Notes: a model not told the origin generated them from the letters alone. A DNA stretch of 64,000 bases from Firmicutes bacterium HGW-Firmicutes-11 (GCA_002840285.1 PHAE01000002.1:92304-156303); one strand, 5' to 3'. Positions 46,029-55,349 are shown, counted from the first letter of the stretch. Program-made: numbers and translations.

Positions 46029-46806
46029 CTCCTAAACTCGTTTCATTCAGGCAGGGATGTAAGTAGCGTCCTTTTTTGTGGGAGCTTTTCCCCAATTGGA
46101 TCGCGGCGACAGGACACCGATGGAGACAACCCAAGCACTGGGTGCAGGTCTTTCCCCAATGTGGCTTTCCGTTCACTGTGATAGAATGCACCGGACAAAT
46201 CTCCTCGCACAGGCCACACTCGTTGCAATCTTCTGTAACTGAGAAGTGTTTCGTGTCCCTGCCGTAGCGATTAAATAAAGGGTTCGCAACGGAGGATTTG
46301 AACCCCGGCATTCTGCCCGGAATTAGATGAAACGCCCCACTTTGTCTGGCCGTAAGAACCGCATCGATCTCTCTGCATTTCAACTCTGCGATTCTGAGCT
46401 TTTCTTTTTCCACATCCTTCGAATCAACATCTGCTCCGATGATATAATTGTTCGGCATCCTGATAGAAAAGCCGCTGTCAAGCTCAAGTCCTCTTCGCTG
46501 CAAATGCCTGTTCAGGATTGCTGTGGATTTTCCTTCCTCGTCACCGCACGTTCCCACAGAAAAGACGTAGGGTCGCCCTCCTGTGATTCGAAGCCGGGAA
46601 ATAAAGTCCAAAACGATCTTTGGCGGCGCCCATGCATACACTGGATACACAAATCCCAGCAGCTCTCCATCCTGCACTTCGTAAGAAAGAGTCTCGTCTT
46701 CGCGATCCATCTCCTTTGGGATCGGCCGCAGTCTGTCACCTTGCAATTCTCCAATTCGCATTGCGACTGCGTAGGAATTTCCCGTGCCGGAAAAATAGAA
46801 AATCAT
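46021..46806 (-). CDS. EFR1-family flavodoxin-ferredoxin
   Basis: A 261-aa electron carrier. A flavodoxin-like N-terminal half starts with the FMN loop FYFSGTGNSYAVA, and a C-terminal pair of 4Fe-4S motifs reads CNECGLCEEICP and CTQCLGCLHRCP. Such fusions move electrons in strict anaerobes. Position 10 nt after a stand-alone methionine-synthase activation domain suggests it could supply reducing power for cobalamin reactivation; this is inference. Confidence 0.93.
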   Translation of the reverse strand: MIFYFSGTGNSYAVAMRIGELQGDRLRPIPKEMDREDETLSYEVQDGELLGFVYPVYAWAPPKIVLDFISRLRITGGRPYVFSVGTCGDEEGKSTAILNRHLQRRGLELDSGFSIRMPNNYIIGADVDSKDVEKEKLRIAELKCREIDAVLTARQSGAFHLIPGRMPGFKSSVANPLFNRYGRDTKHFSVTEDCNECGLCEEICPVHSITVNGKPHWGKTCTQCLGCLHRCPVAAIQLGKSSHKKGRYLHPCLNETSLGDE

Positions 46807-46816
46807 AGCTCGCCTC

Positions 46817-47494
46817 TCATTCTAAGTATGCGTTTGGACAGGTGTCTCTTCTCTCACAAAGATCGCATGGTCTTACCCGATTCTCGCATGGTTTCGTTTG
46901 TATGCCGAAGAATCCGGAGATCGACTTTTTCGGATGCATCATAAACTTGTCGCTGAGGGTTACTCCGATCTCTTCGGGAGAAAGAAGCTCAAACAACGTC
47001 TGCTGGACAATGAGCGGGATGTCATTTTGTCCGGGGCTGAAGGAATAAGTCGCGTATAAGGAGTCAGCCAGAAGCTCCTGCTCGATCTGCTCCATCATCC
47101 ATTGATTTCCGCATTCCACGAATGCAGTCCCCCAGCTGTCCAAAAGAAGCTTTCGGAACATATTGTCTTCCGCTTCGTCGACTTCTTCGTATCCGTGCAG
47201 TGTCACCACAGATACTCCAAGCATGACCGCATCACGGAACATCTCCGCCAGGCACTCTGACGCTATGACATGTTGATTGACCAGTACGATCTTCTCTGAG
47301 TCGATGCATTCGATTTTAAAGGATTCTACTAAGCTTGTCATAGCGAACTTCTGATAAGCGATTTCCTTCGTTGATTCAAATGGCTTGTGAAATTTCAACG
47401 GCAAGTGGACGACATCCAGCTTCATCATACGTCCGACCATTGCTTCGATACCTGTAACTTGTTCCATTGGGATGTGCTTGATTTGTCGTTTCAT
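46817..47494 (-). CDS. Stand-alone B12-dependent methionine synthase activation domain protein
   Basis: A 225-aa protein resembling the C-terminal reactivation domain of MetH: SPGQNDIPLIVQQTLFELLSPEEIGVTLSDKFMMHPKKSISGFFGI matches the S-adenosylmethionine-binding segment. A Cys-rich tail CENRVRPCDLCERRDTCP could hold an Fe-S cluster. The catalytic MetH modules are not in the window. Its ATG overlaps the stop of the lipocalin-like gene. In Clostridia, similar proteins serve corrinoid methyltransferases. Confidence 0.85.
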   Translation of the reverse strand: MKRQIKHIPMEQVTGIEAMVGRMMKLDVVHLPLKFHKPFESTKEIAYQKFAMTSLVESFKIECIDSEKIVLVNQHVIASECLAEMFRDAVMLGVSVVTLHGYEEVDEAEDNMFRKLLLDSWGTAFVECGNQWMMEQIEQELLADSLYATYSFSPGQNDIPLIVQQTLFELLSPEEIGVTLSDKFMMHPKKSISGFFGIQTKPCENRVRPCDLCERRDTCPNAYLE

Positions 47495-48468
47495 TCATTT
47501 ACCTCAACCATCAATTCTATACCGCATTGCCGGCCGATGCCGGAAAAGATCGTCTCACCTGTTTTTGTCTTCAGTATTATGTTTATTGTTCCAAACAGTC
47601 CTTCTTTAATCTTATGGGTCATGGCGCCCTCATGGGGTGCCTGAAGCAATGCACCCTCTTCCATACGCGCATCCACATACAAGACCAGTTGCTTTCTATA
47701 AAATACCATTCTCGCATTTTCCGATGTGAATTCCTTCAAATCGAGCTTGCTTCTGTTGTAGCTTGCAAACCGATATTCGTTTCCATCCAAGTGAAGATTG
47801 CAAATGAATCCTTGAAATGAGCCCCCCAAGAAAGGGATCTTTGCCACAGTACACATGATCGAAGCACTTCCCTCATCGAAATGATTTGATTGAAGCCAGA
47901 GATACGAAGAAGGAAAGGAACTCCCCCAATCCTTTTCGATATAGCCGATCCCTTCCTGAAACGAAATGTCGTTTCCATTGAAAGTCAATCCTCCGTTGAG
48001 TGAATGTTTCATGCTGATGACTCCATGATAACATTCCATTTTCGGCAAGTAGGCAAAATACCCCATGATATCCGGATGGATCCTGCTTGTCTCTATGCCT
48101 TGGAAAGGTCCGAAGGACACGGTCCCATACACTTTGACATCTCTGCCTGTGAGACGAAGTGTCATGCCATGCTCCGAAAACTGATTCTCTCCGATCCGGA
48201 TGGAAAACGGCTCATCATGACAGACGAAGTCTTCCTGAGAAAAGCGGAAATACTCGGTTTGAACTGCCTCTTTTGGATTCGTTTCAGGATCGATGCATGC
48301 GATCACTTGAATGAAACAATGAGGATCGCTTTCATCTTTACTGATGCCGGGGATCACACTTATGGTCGCCTTGCCGTCTGTGGTTGCCTGCTTGAAATAC
48401 CATCCTTCAAAGTACTTCCTTTTTTTCCTTCTGCCTTGGTATGGCATCGGGTTCCGAATTCGTTTCAT
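47491..48468 (-). CDS. Tocopherol cyclase-like lipocalin protein
   Basis: A 325-aa protein whose opening RKKRKYFEGWYFKQ and later GYIEKDWGSSFPSSYLWLQSNHF match the tocopherol-cyclase/AttH-like lipocalin family. Bacteria of this type do not make tocopherol, so the true substrate is unknown; a lipid or terpenoid-like ligand is possible. First gene of a nine-gene minus-strand run. CAGGAG lies upstream of the ATG. Confidence 0.88.
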   Translation of the reverse strand: MKRIRNPMPYQGRRKKRKYFEGWYFKQATTDGKATISVIPGISKDESDPHCFIQVIACIDPETNPKEAVQTEYFRFSQEDFVCHDEPFSIRIGENQFSEHGMTLRLTGRDVKVYGTVSFGPFQGIETSRIHPDIMGYFAYLPKMECYHGVISMKHSLNGGLTFNGNDISFQEGIGYIEKDWGSSFPSSYLWLQSNHFDEGSASIMCTVAKIPFLGGSFQGFICNLHLDGNEYRFASYNRSKLDLKEFTSENARMVFYRKQLVLYVDARMEEGALLQAPHEGAMTHKIKEGLFGTINIILKTKTGETIFSGIGRQCGIELMVEVNE

Positions 48469-48539
48469 CCACCCTGCTCCTGTTTTATTTCTATTGTAAC
48501 ACAGGGAACAAAAAAGACCACAAAAGAACCTGACGCTTG

Positions 48540-48548
48540 TGTTATAAT
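48540..48548 (+). promoter_or_regulatory. Extended -10 promoter for the LytS-like kinase
   Basis: TGTTATAAT is a complete extended -10 box 28 nt before ATG 48576, followed by GGGAGG. A minus-strand TACAAT for the lipocalin-like gene lies about 45 bp away, so the two promoters are back to back. Confidence 0.65.
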
Positions 48549-48575
48549 ATCACAGATAAACGGGAGGATCGAATC

Positions 48576-50291
48576 ATGAACAGTCTTTTGTGGGATATGG
48601 CTCTCAATGTCGGAATGCTGGCCTTGATCGCCAGCTTGTTGACCAAGATCAAAATCGTACAAACGATACTGATCGAGAAGAAAGGAAGCCTCGGAGGAAA
48701 AACCGTACTTGCGGTCATCTTTGGTTTGATTTGTATTTTTTCAACCTATAGCGGCATCCATCTGGATGGCGTCATTGTAAATACCAGGGTGATCGGAGCT
48801 CTGGCTGCAGGGATCATCGGTGGGCCTTATGTAGGCATTGGTGCTGGGCTGATCGGCGGCTTGCATCGTTACTTCTACAATATCGAAGGTTTTACTTCCG
48901 TCGCCTGCGCGTTGTCAACTTTCGCCGCTGGCATCATGGGCGGCATTATTTATCCCTACTTTCAACGGGGAAAATGGAACATCACACTCCTGTTTGCAGC
49001 AACAGCATTTGCTGAAGCCTTTCACATGGTTATGATACTGCTGATACCAAAGCCCTTTGAAGTCGCTGTACAGACTGTGCAAATCATAGCCTTGCCGATG
49101 ATTCTCCTAAACTCTTTCGGGATGCTGATTTTTATTTCAACGTTTAAAAACGTCTTTCACGATAAGGACCAAGAATCTGAGAGCAAGCTTCGTTTGGCCC
49201 TTTCCGTAGCGGAGCAATGTCTCCCTTTCTTCCGAAAGGGACTTTCCAATAAGGACGACTTAACGAGTGCAGTCTCTATCATACTATCATCAACTATGTT
49301 CAGTGGTGTAATTATTACTGACCGGCAGCAGATCATGGCGATGGACCAAACCGATCCAAGAATCAGCAAAGAATACGAAACTTCATATTTAAATATCGCA
49401 AAAAAGGCAATGCAGGAAAGACGGCTGGTGACTGTATCTGATATGGCCGACGCACACCCTCTGGCTCCCTTGTTAAAGTACCATTCGATCATAGCCGCGC
49501 CTTTGATTCAGATGGAACAGCCAGCAGGCTGTCTGATTGTTTTTGTAAAGCGTCGCTGGCTGAGGCTGGAGGCGGACATCAGTTTTGTCGGGGGACTTGC
49601 CACCTTGTTTTCCACCCAACTGGAATTGGGAGAAGTCGACTATCAAAAGCGTCTTCGTCAGAAGGCAGAACTCTATGCCCTGCAGTCCCAAGTCAATCCT
49701 CACTTCCTGTATAATTCGTTGAACACATTGTCCTGCATCTGTAGAGAAAGCCCTTCCCGTGCGAGAAAGCTGCTGATGACCATGGCCACCTACTACCGGC
49801 AGACACTGGATTCCAACCGTCACATGATCAGCCTGAAAGAAGAGATCGAACAGGTAAACAATTACCTGCTTCTGGAAAAAGCGCGCTTTGAGGACCGGTT
49901 GTCCGTAACGTTGGATATTCCCGAGGATCTGGATTGTCTCGTCCCGACACTTATTTTGCAGCCGATCGTTGAAAACGCCGTCAAATACGGGGTCGATGAC
50001 AACGGCTACCGCAAGATAATAATATCCGCATACCAGACGCCGGAGGAAGTGGCAATCACAGTGACCGACTGTGGACCCGGCTTCCATCCTGATGCGTTGA
50101 ATGAGATTTATTCGGAGTCATCGAGCAGCAACCACATCGGCCTGGTCAATGTCAACCGAAGACTGAAGAGCATTTATGGGGAAGACAGCGGCCTCAGCAT
50201 CACCTGCACACCCCAGGGTTCTGAAGTCAGACTGAGGATCGTTAACAACTTCGAAAATCACCTCTTGACCGCAAGAAAGGAGCCTGCCTGA
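48576..50291 (+). CDS. LytS-family sensor histidine kinase
   Basis: A 571-aa kinase. N-terminal 5TM receptor of the LytS type (about 1-190, with NTRVIGALAAGIIGGPYVG and GAGLIGGLHRYFYN), a GAF domain (about 210-345), a His_kinase domain with LQSQVNPHFLYNSLNTLS (phospho-His in NPHF) and an HATPase domain (PIVENAVKYGV, GLVNVNRRL). ATG 48576 has GGGAGG; the track start is 13 codons early. It should phosphorylate the LytTR regulator encoded 1 nt downstream. Confidence 0.94.
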   Translation: MNSLLWDMALNVGMLALIASLLTKIKIVQTILIEKKGSLGGKTVLAVIFGLICIFSTYSGIHLDGVIVNTRVIGALAAGIIGGPYVGIGAGLIGGLHRYFYNIEGFTSVACALSTFAAGIMGGIIYPYFQRGKWNITLLFAATAFAEAFHMVMILLIPKPFEVAVQTVQIIALPMILLNSFGMLIFISTFKNVFHDKDQESESKLRLALSVAEQCLPFFRKGLSNKDDLTSAVSIILSSTMFSGVIITDRQQIMAMDQTDPRISKEYETSYLNIAKKAMQERRLVTVSDMADAHPLAPLLKYHSIIAAPLIQMEQPAGCLIVFVKRRWLRLEADISFVGGLATLFSTQLELGEVDYQKRLRQKAELYALQSQVNPHFLYNSLNTLSCICRESPSRARKLLMTMATYYRQTLDSNRHMISLKEEIEQVNNYLLLEKARFEDRLSVTLDIPEDLDCLVPTLILQPIVENAVKYGVDDNGYRKIIISAYQTPEEVAITVTDCGPGFHPDALNEIYSESSSSNHIGLVNVNRRLKSIYGEDSGLSITCTPQGSEVRLRIVNNFENHLLTARKEPA

Positions 50292-51010
50292 TGAGAATCG
50301 CAGTGATCGATGACGAACGACCGGCAAGAAGCGAATTGATCCATCAATTGCATCATATCGTGCCTGATGCCTCCATCACGGAAGCCGGAAGTGGAGCAGA
50401 GGCTCTTGAGATCATCAGCAAAAATCAGTTCGATCTCGTATTTATCGACATCAACCTTGGCGATATCAACGGAACTTCCTTGGCTTTAGCGGTGCAACAA
50501 ATCATGCCGAAGGCTAAAATTGTATTTGCCACTGCATTTTCCGAGTATGCGGTGAAGGCTTTTGAGATCGGTGTTTCCAATTACATACTGAAACCGTTTG
50601 AAATAAGCAAGCTGGAAAAAATAGTCGAAAAATGCCGTGAAGATATGCCGATACCGCAAGGTGCTCCGGTTTTGAACAAGTTGCCGATCTGCAGCAACCG
50701 CAGAGTTATCATGGTAGAAGTGAAGAAGATCATTTTTATTGAAACTGACAACAGAGCCTGCATTCTGCATACCAAAGATGGTGATTTTCGTGAGAATTTG
50801 CCCATCGGAGAATACGAAAAGAGGCTCGCCGGACACCGCTTTTTCCGGATCCATAAATGCTATATGGTCAACTTGGACGAGATCCACGAGATCCTACCAT
50901 GGCACAACAATTCCCTTGCTTTGCGAATGTCTGGATTCGAGCAGAAATACCTTCCCGTCGGCAGAAAAAACACAAAGGAATTGAAGCAGGCGCTGCGAAT
51001 ATCGGGTTAG
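50291..51010 (+). CDS. LytTR-family response regulator
   Basis: A 239-aa regulator: receiver domain (VIDDERPARSELI, phospho-Asp in VFIDINLGDING, K in LKPFE) and LytTR DNA-binding domain (IIFIETDNRACILHT, HRFFRIHKCYMVNLDEI). LytTR proteins bind pairs of direct repeats; candidate repeats lie just downstream in front of the GntP gene. ATG overlaps the kinase stop by one base (TGATG). Confidence 0.94.
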   Translation: MRIAVIDDERPARSELIHQLHHIVPDASITEAGSGAEALEIISKNQFDLVFIDINLGDINGTSLALAVQQIMPKAKIVFATAFSEYAVKAFEIGVSNYILKPFEISKLEKIVEKCREDMPIPQGAPVLNKLPICSNRRVIMVEVKKIIFIETDNRACILHTKDGDFRENLPIGEYEKRLAGHRFFRIHKCYMVNLDEIHEILPWHNNSLALRMSGFEQKYLPVGRKNTKELKQALRISG

Positions 51011-51016
51011 CCGTTT

Positions 51017-51095
51017 GCGTTGTAAAATTGTACGTTTATGCGTCTAATTTTGCAGTTAAATCAAAGTGTATTGCATTCAAATCCGTAAAATTGTA
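51017..51095 (+). promoter_or_regulatory. Repeat-rich control region of the GntP gene, candidate LytTR sites
   Basis: GTAAAATTGTA occurs at 51022-51032 and 51085-51095. GCGTTGTAAAATTG (51017) and GCGTCTAATTTTGC (51040) are related direct repeats 23 bp apart, close to the spacing used by LytTR regulators. The 128-nt gap between regulator and permease has no gene. Confidence 0.5.
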
Positions 51096-51138
51096 AATTC
51101 TCAACAGGTACAAAAAAATTTGTTGAGGAGGGTTCTAT

Positions 51139-52503
51139 ATGGAAGCTTTAACCGCCAATTCTGTATCGCTGGTCGTAATGCTCATTTCCCTAGTTGTTTT
51201 GGTCGTATCCATCATCAAGTTCAAGGTTCATCCGGTCTATGCACTCATTTATGTAGCTATTTTGTCCGCAATCGCTTTTGGATTCCCGTTGCAGCACGTT
51301 GTGACGACCGTCACAGGTGGATTCGGCGGCACCATCGGAAGCATCGGTATCGTTATTATTTTGGGATGCACCATGGGTGTCATTCTGGAAGAAACCGGCG
51401 CCGCTCTGGTTCTCGCAAACACTATTCTTAAGTTTGTCGGGAAAAAGAATTCCGCTCTCGCAATGGCAATCTCTGGATACCTGGTTTCTATTCCTGTATT
51501 CAGCGATTCTGCTATCGTTATCCTTTCGCCGGTCGCCCGTGCTCTTTCCGCTCGTGGCAACATTCCATTGTTTGGTATTTTGGGAGCACTGAATGCAGGT
51601 ATCCTCGCAACCCATACTATGGTACCTCCGACTCCCGGCCCGCTTGCTGCCGCCGGAACCTTGGGCGCCGATCTGGGTCTAGTCATTGCACTGGGTCTGG
51701 TCTCCTCCCTCTTCTATACCGCAGCTGCAACGATCTATTGCACAAACAAGTCAATGCTAACTAAGTTTCCACAAGTATCACATATGACGAACGTAGAATC
51801 TGTTTTGAATGATGACTACACTATCAAATCAGCCAAAAAGCTTCCCAATGCAGGACTTACATTTGCTGTAATCCTGGTTCCGGTGCTTTTGATCTGCCTG
51901 AACTCATTTGCTAAGATCGGTCTTCCCGCGGAAGATCCAATTCTCACATACCTAGGCTTTATCGGACATCCGGTCATCTCCCTTACCTTTGGTGTCATCC
52001 TTGCTCTGTTCCTGGATACCAGCATTTTCAGCAAAGAAAAGGTATATGATTGGTTCAACAAATCCGTTGACACTTCTGGTTTCATCATCCTGGCAACCGG
52101 CGCTGCCGGCGCCTACGGTGCTGTATTGAGAATGTCCGGCGTTGGTACCTACCTCGGAAACCTGATCGCAGAGACCCCGCTGCCCGCAGTATTCGTGCCG
52201 TTCCTCGTTGCTGTGCTGCTTTCCGTATCCAACGGTTCTGCAACCGTATCCCTGCTGACCGGTTCTGCCATCATCCTTCCGTTGATGCCTGCTCTGGGAT
52301 TGCATCCTGTTATCGCGACCCTGGCCATCGCAGCCGGTTCTTCCTTCTTCTATCATGCAAACGCAAGCCATTTCTGGGTTGTTGTAAAATCCAACGACCT
52401 GGACATGAAGACAGGTTTTGCAATCGTATCCGTTCCCTCCGCAATCGGCGCTTGCGCTGGCTTCGTCGCGGTATGGATCATGTCCATGTTCCTGACCGTA
52501 TAA
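51139..52503 (+). CDS. GntP-family permease
   Basis: A 454-aa transporter of the gluconate:H+ symporter family with about 12 helices. Recognisable blocks include GCTMGVILEETGAALVLANTIL, IPVFSDSAIVILSPVA and THTMVPPTPGPLAAA, all typical of GntP. Substrate may be gluconate, another sugar acid or a hydroxy acid. GAGGAGGG precedes the ATG. Expression is probably controlled by the LytS/LytTR pair upstream. The PQQ-type sugar dehydrogenase opposite it could in principle make sugar acids, but that link is speculative. Confidence 0.92.
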   Translation: MEALTANSVSLVVMLISLVVLVVSIIKFKVHPVYALIYVAILSAIAFGFPLQHVVTTVTGGFGGTIGSIGIVIILGCTMGVILEETGAALVLANTILKFVGKKNSALAMAISGYLVSIPVFSDSAIVILSPVARALSARGNIPLFGILGALNAGILATHTMVPPTPGPLAAAGTLGADLGLVIALGLVSSLFYTAAATIYCTNKSMLTKFPQVSHMTNVESVLNDDYTIKSAKKLPNAGLTFAVILVPVLLICLNSFAKIGLPAEDPILTYLGFIGHPVISLTFGVILALFLDTSIFSKEKVYDWFNKSVDTSGFIILATGAAGAYGAVLRMSGVGTYLGNLIAETPLPAVFVPFLVAVLLSVSNGSATVSLLTGSAIILPLMPALGLHPVIATLAIAAGSSFFYHANASHFWVVVKSNDLDMKTGFAIVSVPSAIGACAGFVAVWIMSMFLTV

Positions 52504-52531
52504 TATTTTAAAACAAATAGAATAAACATAG

Positions 52532-52565
52532 AGCAAAGAGACGGTCCATTGGCCGTCTCTTTGCT
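52532..52565 (+). terminator. Terminator of the GntP gene
   Basis: AGCAAAGAGACGG pairs with CCGTCTCTTTGCT around an 8-nt loop and is followed by TTTTTAG. It lies just before the convergent dehydrogenase gene ends. Confidence 0.88.
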
Positions 52566-52567
52566 TT

Positions 52568-53713
52568 TTAGTCACTTTCGATCAATCGGTATAGCTTGCC
52601 GCGATAATCCGCTACTAGGATCTCACCCTCTGCATCCAAGCCGAAGGTCGAAATCATGAGATCTGTATCGAGCAGGTCGTAGTTCTCAGCTTGCATGTTT
52701 TCATCCAGCCAGAGCCCCCAGATCCTACCCGAGATAAAGTCTCCATAGACGTACACTCCAGCAAGACTTGGGTTGCTTTTCCCATAATAAGTATATCCGC
52801 CGGTGATGGATCGGCCCTCTTCATGGTTGTATTCGTATATGGGCAGGACGTGGTCATCAAGATCCTCCGGACTGCCTCGGTATGGGAGGCTTCCCTCGAA
52901 AATGTTCCATCCATAATTTTTGCCTTGTTCTATGATGTCGATTTCTTCGATGTCGCCTTGTCCCACATCGGCGGCCAGCAGGATGTCACGGTCTTCATCA
53001 AAGCTGAATTTCCATGGATTCCGAAGGCCATAGGCATAGATTTCCGGGAGCGGTTCTTCTTTGTTCACATCGATTCGCAGAATTTTTCCAAGATAGTTGG
53101 ACAGATTCTGAGCATTTCCCTGCGGATCACCACTACCGCCTCCATCGCCGGAGGAAATATACAAGTAGCCGTCGGGTCCAAAAAGAAGTGTCCCTCCGTT
53201 GTGATTGGAGTATGGTTGGCTGTAGGACAACAGGACCTTCTCAGAATTCAAGTCAGCGGGACCATCTTCTCGACTTTCGAACCTTGATATGAAAGTCTTG
53301 CCGTTTTTGGTGTAGTTCACATAGAAATACCTATTGTTTCTGTACTCGGGATGGAACGCCAGCCCTAACAGTCCCATTTCCGAACCCGATGTATCCACAA
53401 CGGAAGTGATGTCCAAAAGAGCGCCGGACGTCTGGATCGCATCGTCCGGAATGGAATGGATGAATCCTCTACGTTCTACTACATGGAGGCTTCCAATTCC
53501 GTCATGGACAACGGCCAAAGGTTCTTTAAACGCATAAGAAGAATAGACCTCCTCCACCTCGTATTCCCCCGGTACGAACACCCTTGGGATATCGACCGGG
53601 TCTTCCACAACCTCAATCGGCGGTTCCATGGGTGGTGCAGGCTCTTCGGGAACCGCCCGGCAACCAAACAATAACAGTGAGAGTGCAAGCAACACAAAAA
53701 TTGTTTTCTTCAT
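52568..53713 (-). CDS. PQQ-dependent sugar dehydrogenase-type lipoprotein
   Basis: A 381-aa lipoprotein (signal ending LLLFGC) with a six-bladed propeller of the soluble aldose sugar dehydrogenase (YliI-like) family. Motifs: GLLGLAFHPEY, NHNGGTLLFGPDGYLYISSGDGG, GLRNPWKFSFD and ITGGYTYYG. In relatives PQQ is the cofactor; anaerobes often lack PQQ synthesis, so the protein may be an apo-enzyme or use another ligand. Start 53713 gives a clean signal peptide; the track adds 28 codons overlapping the VOC gene. Confidence 0.88.
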   Translation of the reverse strand: MKKTIFVLLALSLLLFGCRAVPEEPAPPMEPPIEVVEDPVDIPRVFVPGEYEVEEVYSSYAFKEPLAVVHDGIGSLHVVERRGFIHSIPDDAIQTSGALLDITSVVDTSGSEMGLLGLAFHPEYRNNRYFYVNYTKNGKTFISRFESREDGPADLNSEKVLLSYSQPYSNHNGGTLLFGPDGYLYISSGDGGGSGDPQGNAQNLSNYLGKILRIDVNKEEPLPEIYAYGLRNPWKFSFDEDRDILLAADVGQGDIEEIDIIEQGKNYGWNIFEGSLPYRGSPEDLDDHVLPIYEYNHEEGRSITGGYTYYGKSNPSLAGVYVYGDFISGRIWGLWLDENMQAENYDLLDTDLMISTFGLDAEGEILVADYRGKLYRLIESD

Positions 53714-53735
53714 TTGCTTATCCCCGCAAGTGATA

Positions 53736-54155
53736 CTACATACCCTCGTCGTATAGGAATTGCCAATGGATTCCGAATTTGTCTGTGACCGCTCCATAAA
53801 GTTTCGTAAAGAACGCTTCTGCTAGCTCGGCAGTCACCACTCCTCCGACCCTCATCTTTTCAAAATATTGTTTCAGTTTTTTCTCATCGTCTGACATTAC
53901 AGTCATACTGATGTTGTCTCCGAAGGTTACCGTCATTTCCGGCCAGGCATCAGAAAGCATGAGACCCCCTCCGCTGATCGGGAGATAGGCGTGCATGACC
54001 AAATCCTTCACATGCTCTGGCGCAGGACCATCCGGACCCGGCGGCATTTCCCCCCAGGTCATAACGTCGTATTTTTCGACTTCAAAAACGTCAGCGTAGA
54101 AAACCAACGCCTCTTTACAGTTGCCGTTAAAATTGATGTATGCGTTGACGGACAT
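53736..54155 (-). CDS. VOC-family protein, PhnB-like
   Basis: A 139-aa protein of the vicinal-oxygen-chelate superfamily, PhnB/3-demethylubiquinone-methyltransferase-like group (AYINFNGNCKEALVFYADVF, WGEMPPGPDGPAPE, FGIHWQFLYDEGM). Function of this group is unknown. The track start is GTG at 54164 directly beside AAGGAG; ATG 54155 has correct spacing. Confidence 0.88.
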   Translation of the reverse strand: MSVNAYINFNGNCKEALVFYADVFEVEKYDVMTWGEMPPGPDGPAPEHVKDLVMHAYLPISGGGLMLSDAWPEMTVTFGDNISMTVMSDDEKKLKQYFEKMRVGGVVTAELAEAFFTKLYGAVTDKFGIHWQFLYDEGM

Positions 54156-54245
54156 CTCTATCACTCCTTCCGATTTTCTATACTAATTATTTTAGCACAT
54201 TTTCCAGAAAGGAGTTTGTAAAGTTGTGATTCGAATCTGCTGCCT

Positions 54246-55349
54246 CTAATTCCCTATGCATTGATCCTGGTGCTGATGCTCGTGACATACGGAACCTGTA
54301 GATTTTAATGCCCCCTGCAGATAGGCTGCCGCTACTGCTTTCGCTTCTCCGCTGGCGCCAACAACGACTTCGATGCCCTTTTCATTGAAAATCTCGATGG
54401 CTCCGCTACCCATGCCGCCAGAAATAATAACGTTTACACCCAGGTCATTCAAAAAATTCGGCAAAAATCCAGGTTTGTGTCCCGGGTTGGCGATGGACTC
54501 GCTTTTCACGATTTGATTGTTTTGGGTTTCAAATATATTGAAGTTCACGCAATGTCCAAAATGCTCTGTGACCATTTCATTTTCACTTGCAACGGCGATT
54601 TTTATCATTTCTTTTTCCTCCATTTGTGCGATTATTTCCACTACAGAATCAAGCTGTATTCCTTCATAGAGTTCTATTGTGCCCTTGTCACAGGCAGCTG
54701 AAATATTGGGGTCGATCGGTAGCTTGGCAAGAACTTTCAAGTTATGTGCTTCGGCAATTTCTTCAATATGGCTATCGCCAAATATCTTGTAGTCCTTGTC
54801 ATTGTCCGGACATTTGAAATAGGACATGTTTTCCACCACTCCTATGATGGGGATATTCATCCGTTCTGCCATCTTGACTGCCTTTGACACGATCATTGAT
54901 ACAAGTTCCTGAGGAGAAGTCACCACAATGATCCCGTCAACAGGAATGGATTGAAAGACAGTTAGGGGAACATCACCGGTACCTGGCGGCATATCAATGA
55001 ACATGAAATCCACTTCGCTCCAGATAACGTCTGTCCAGAACTGTTTCACTGTGTTGGAAATGATCGGTCCTCTCCAAACAACCGGTTCTGTATCATTTTC
55101 CAGAAGCAGATTGATCGACATGATATCGATTCCCATTCTGCTTCTGATAGGAAATATGCCGAATTCACTTCCGGTTGCTTTTCCTTTGATCCCGAAGGCT
55201 TTGGGAATGGAAGGGCCGGTGATATCAGCATCGAGAATGGCAGTACGATACCCCATTCTGTTCATTGCAACTGCAAGCATGGAAGTGATGACTGACTTTC
55301 CCACGCCCCCTTTGCCGCTGACAACACCTATGACTTTTTTGACTTTCAT
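54246..55349 (-). CDS. Mrp/NBP35 ATPase fused to a NifX-type domain
   Basis: A 367-aa protein. Residues 1-245 are an Mrp/NBP35-type P-loop ATPase (SGKGGVGKSVITSMLA, FMFIDMPPGTGDVPLT), a class that carries Fe-S clusters. The last 110 residues are a NifX/NifB (dinitrogenase iron-molybdenum cofactor) domain (KIAVASENEMVTEHFGHC, GVNVIISGGMGSGAIEIF). The C-terminus has CHEHQHQDQC, a likely metal ligand tail. The same Mrp-ORP fusion occurs in orange-protein clusters of strict anaerobes. Last gene of the cluster. Confidence 0.92.
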   Translation of the reverse strand: MKVKKVIGVVSGKGGVGKSVITSMLAVAMNRMGYRTAILDADITGPSIPKAFGIKGKATGSEFGIFPIRSRMGIDIMSINLLLENDTEPVVWRGPIISNTVKQFWTDVIWSEVDFMFIDMPPGTGDVPLTVFQSIPVDGIIVVTSPQELVSMIVSKAVKMAERMNIPIIGVVENMSYFKCPDNDKDYKIFGDSHIEEIAEAHNLKVLAKLPIDPNISAACDKGTIELYEGIQLDSVVEIIAQMEEKEMIKIAVASENEMVTEHFGHCVNFNIFETQNNQIVKSESIANPGHKPGFLPNFLNDLGVNVIISGGMGSGAIEIFNEKGIEVVVGASGEAKAVAAAYLQGALKSTGSVCHEHQHQDQCIGN

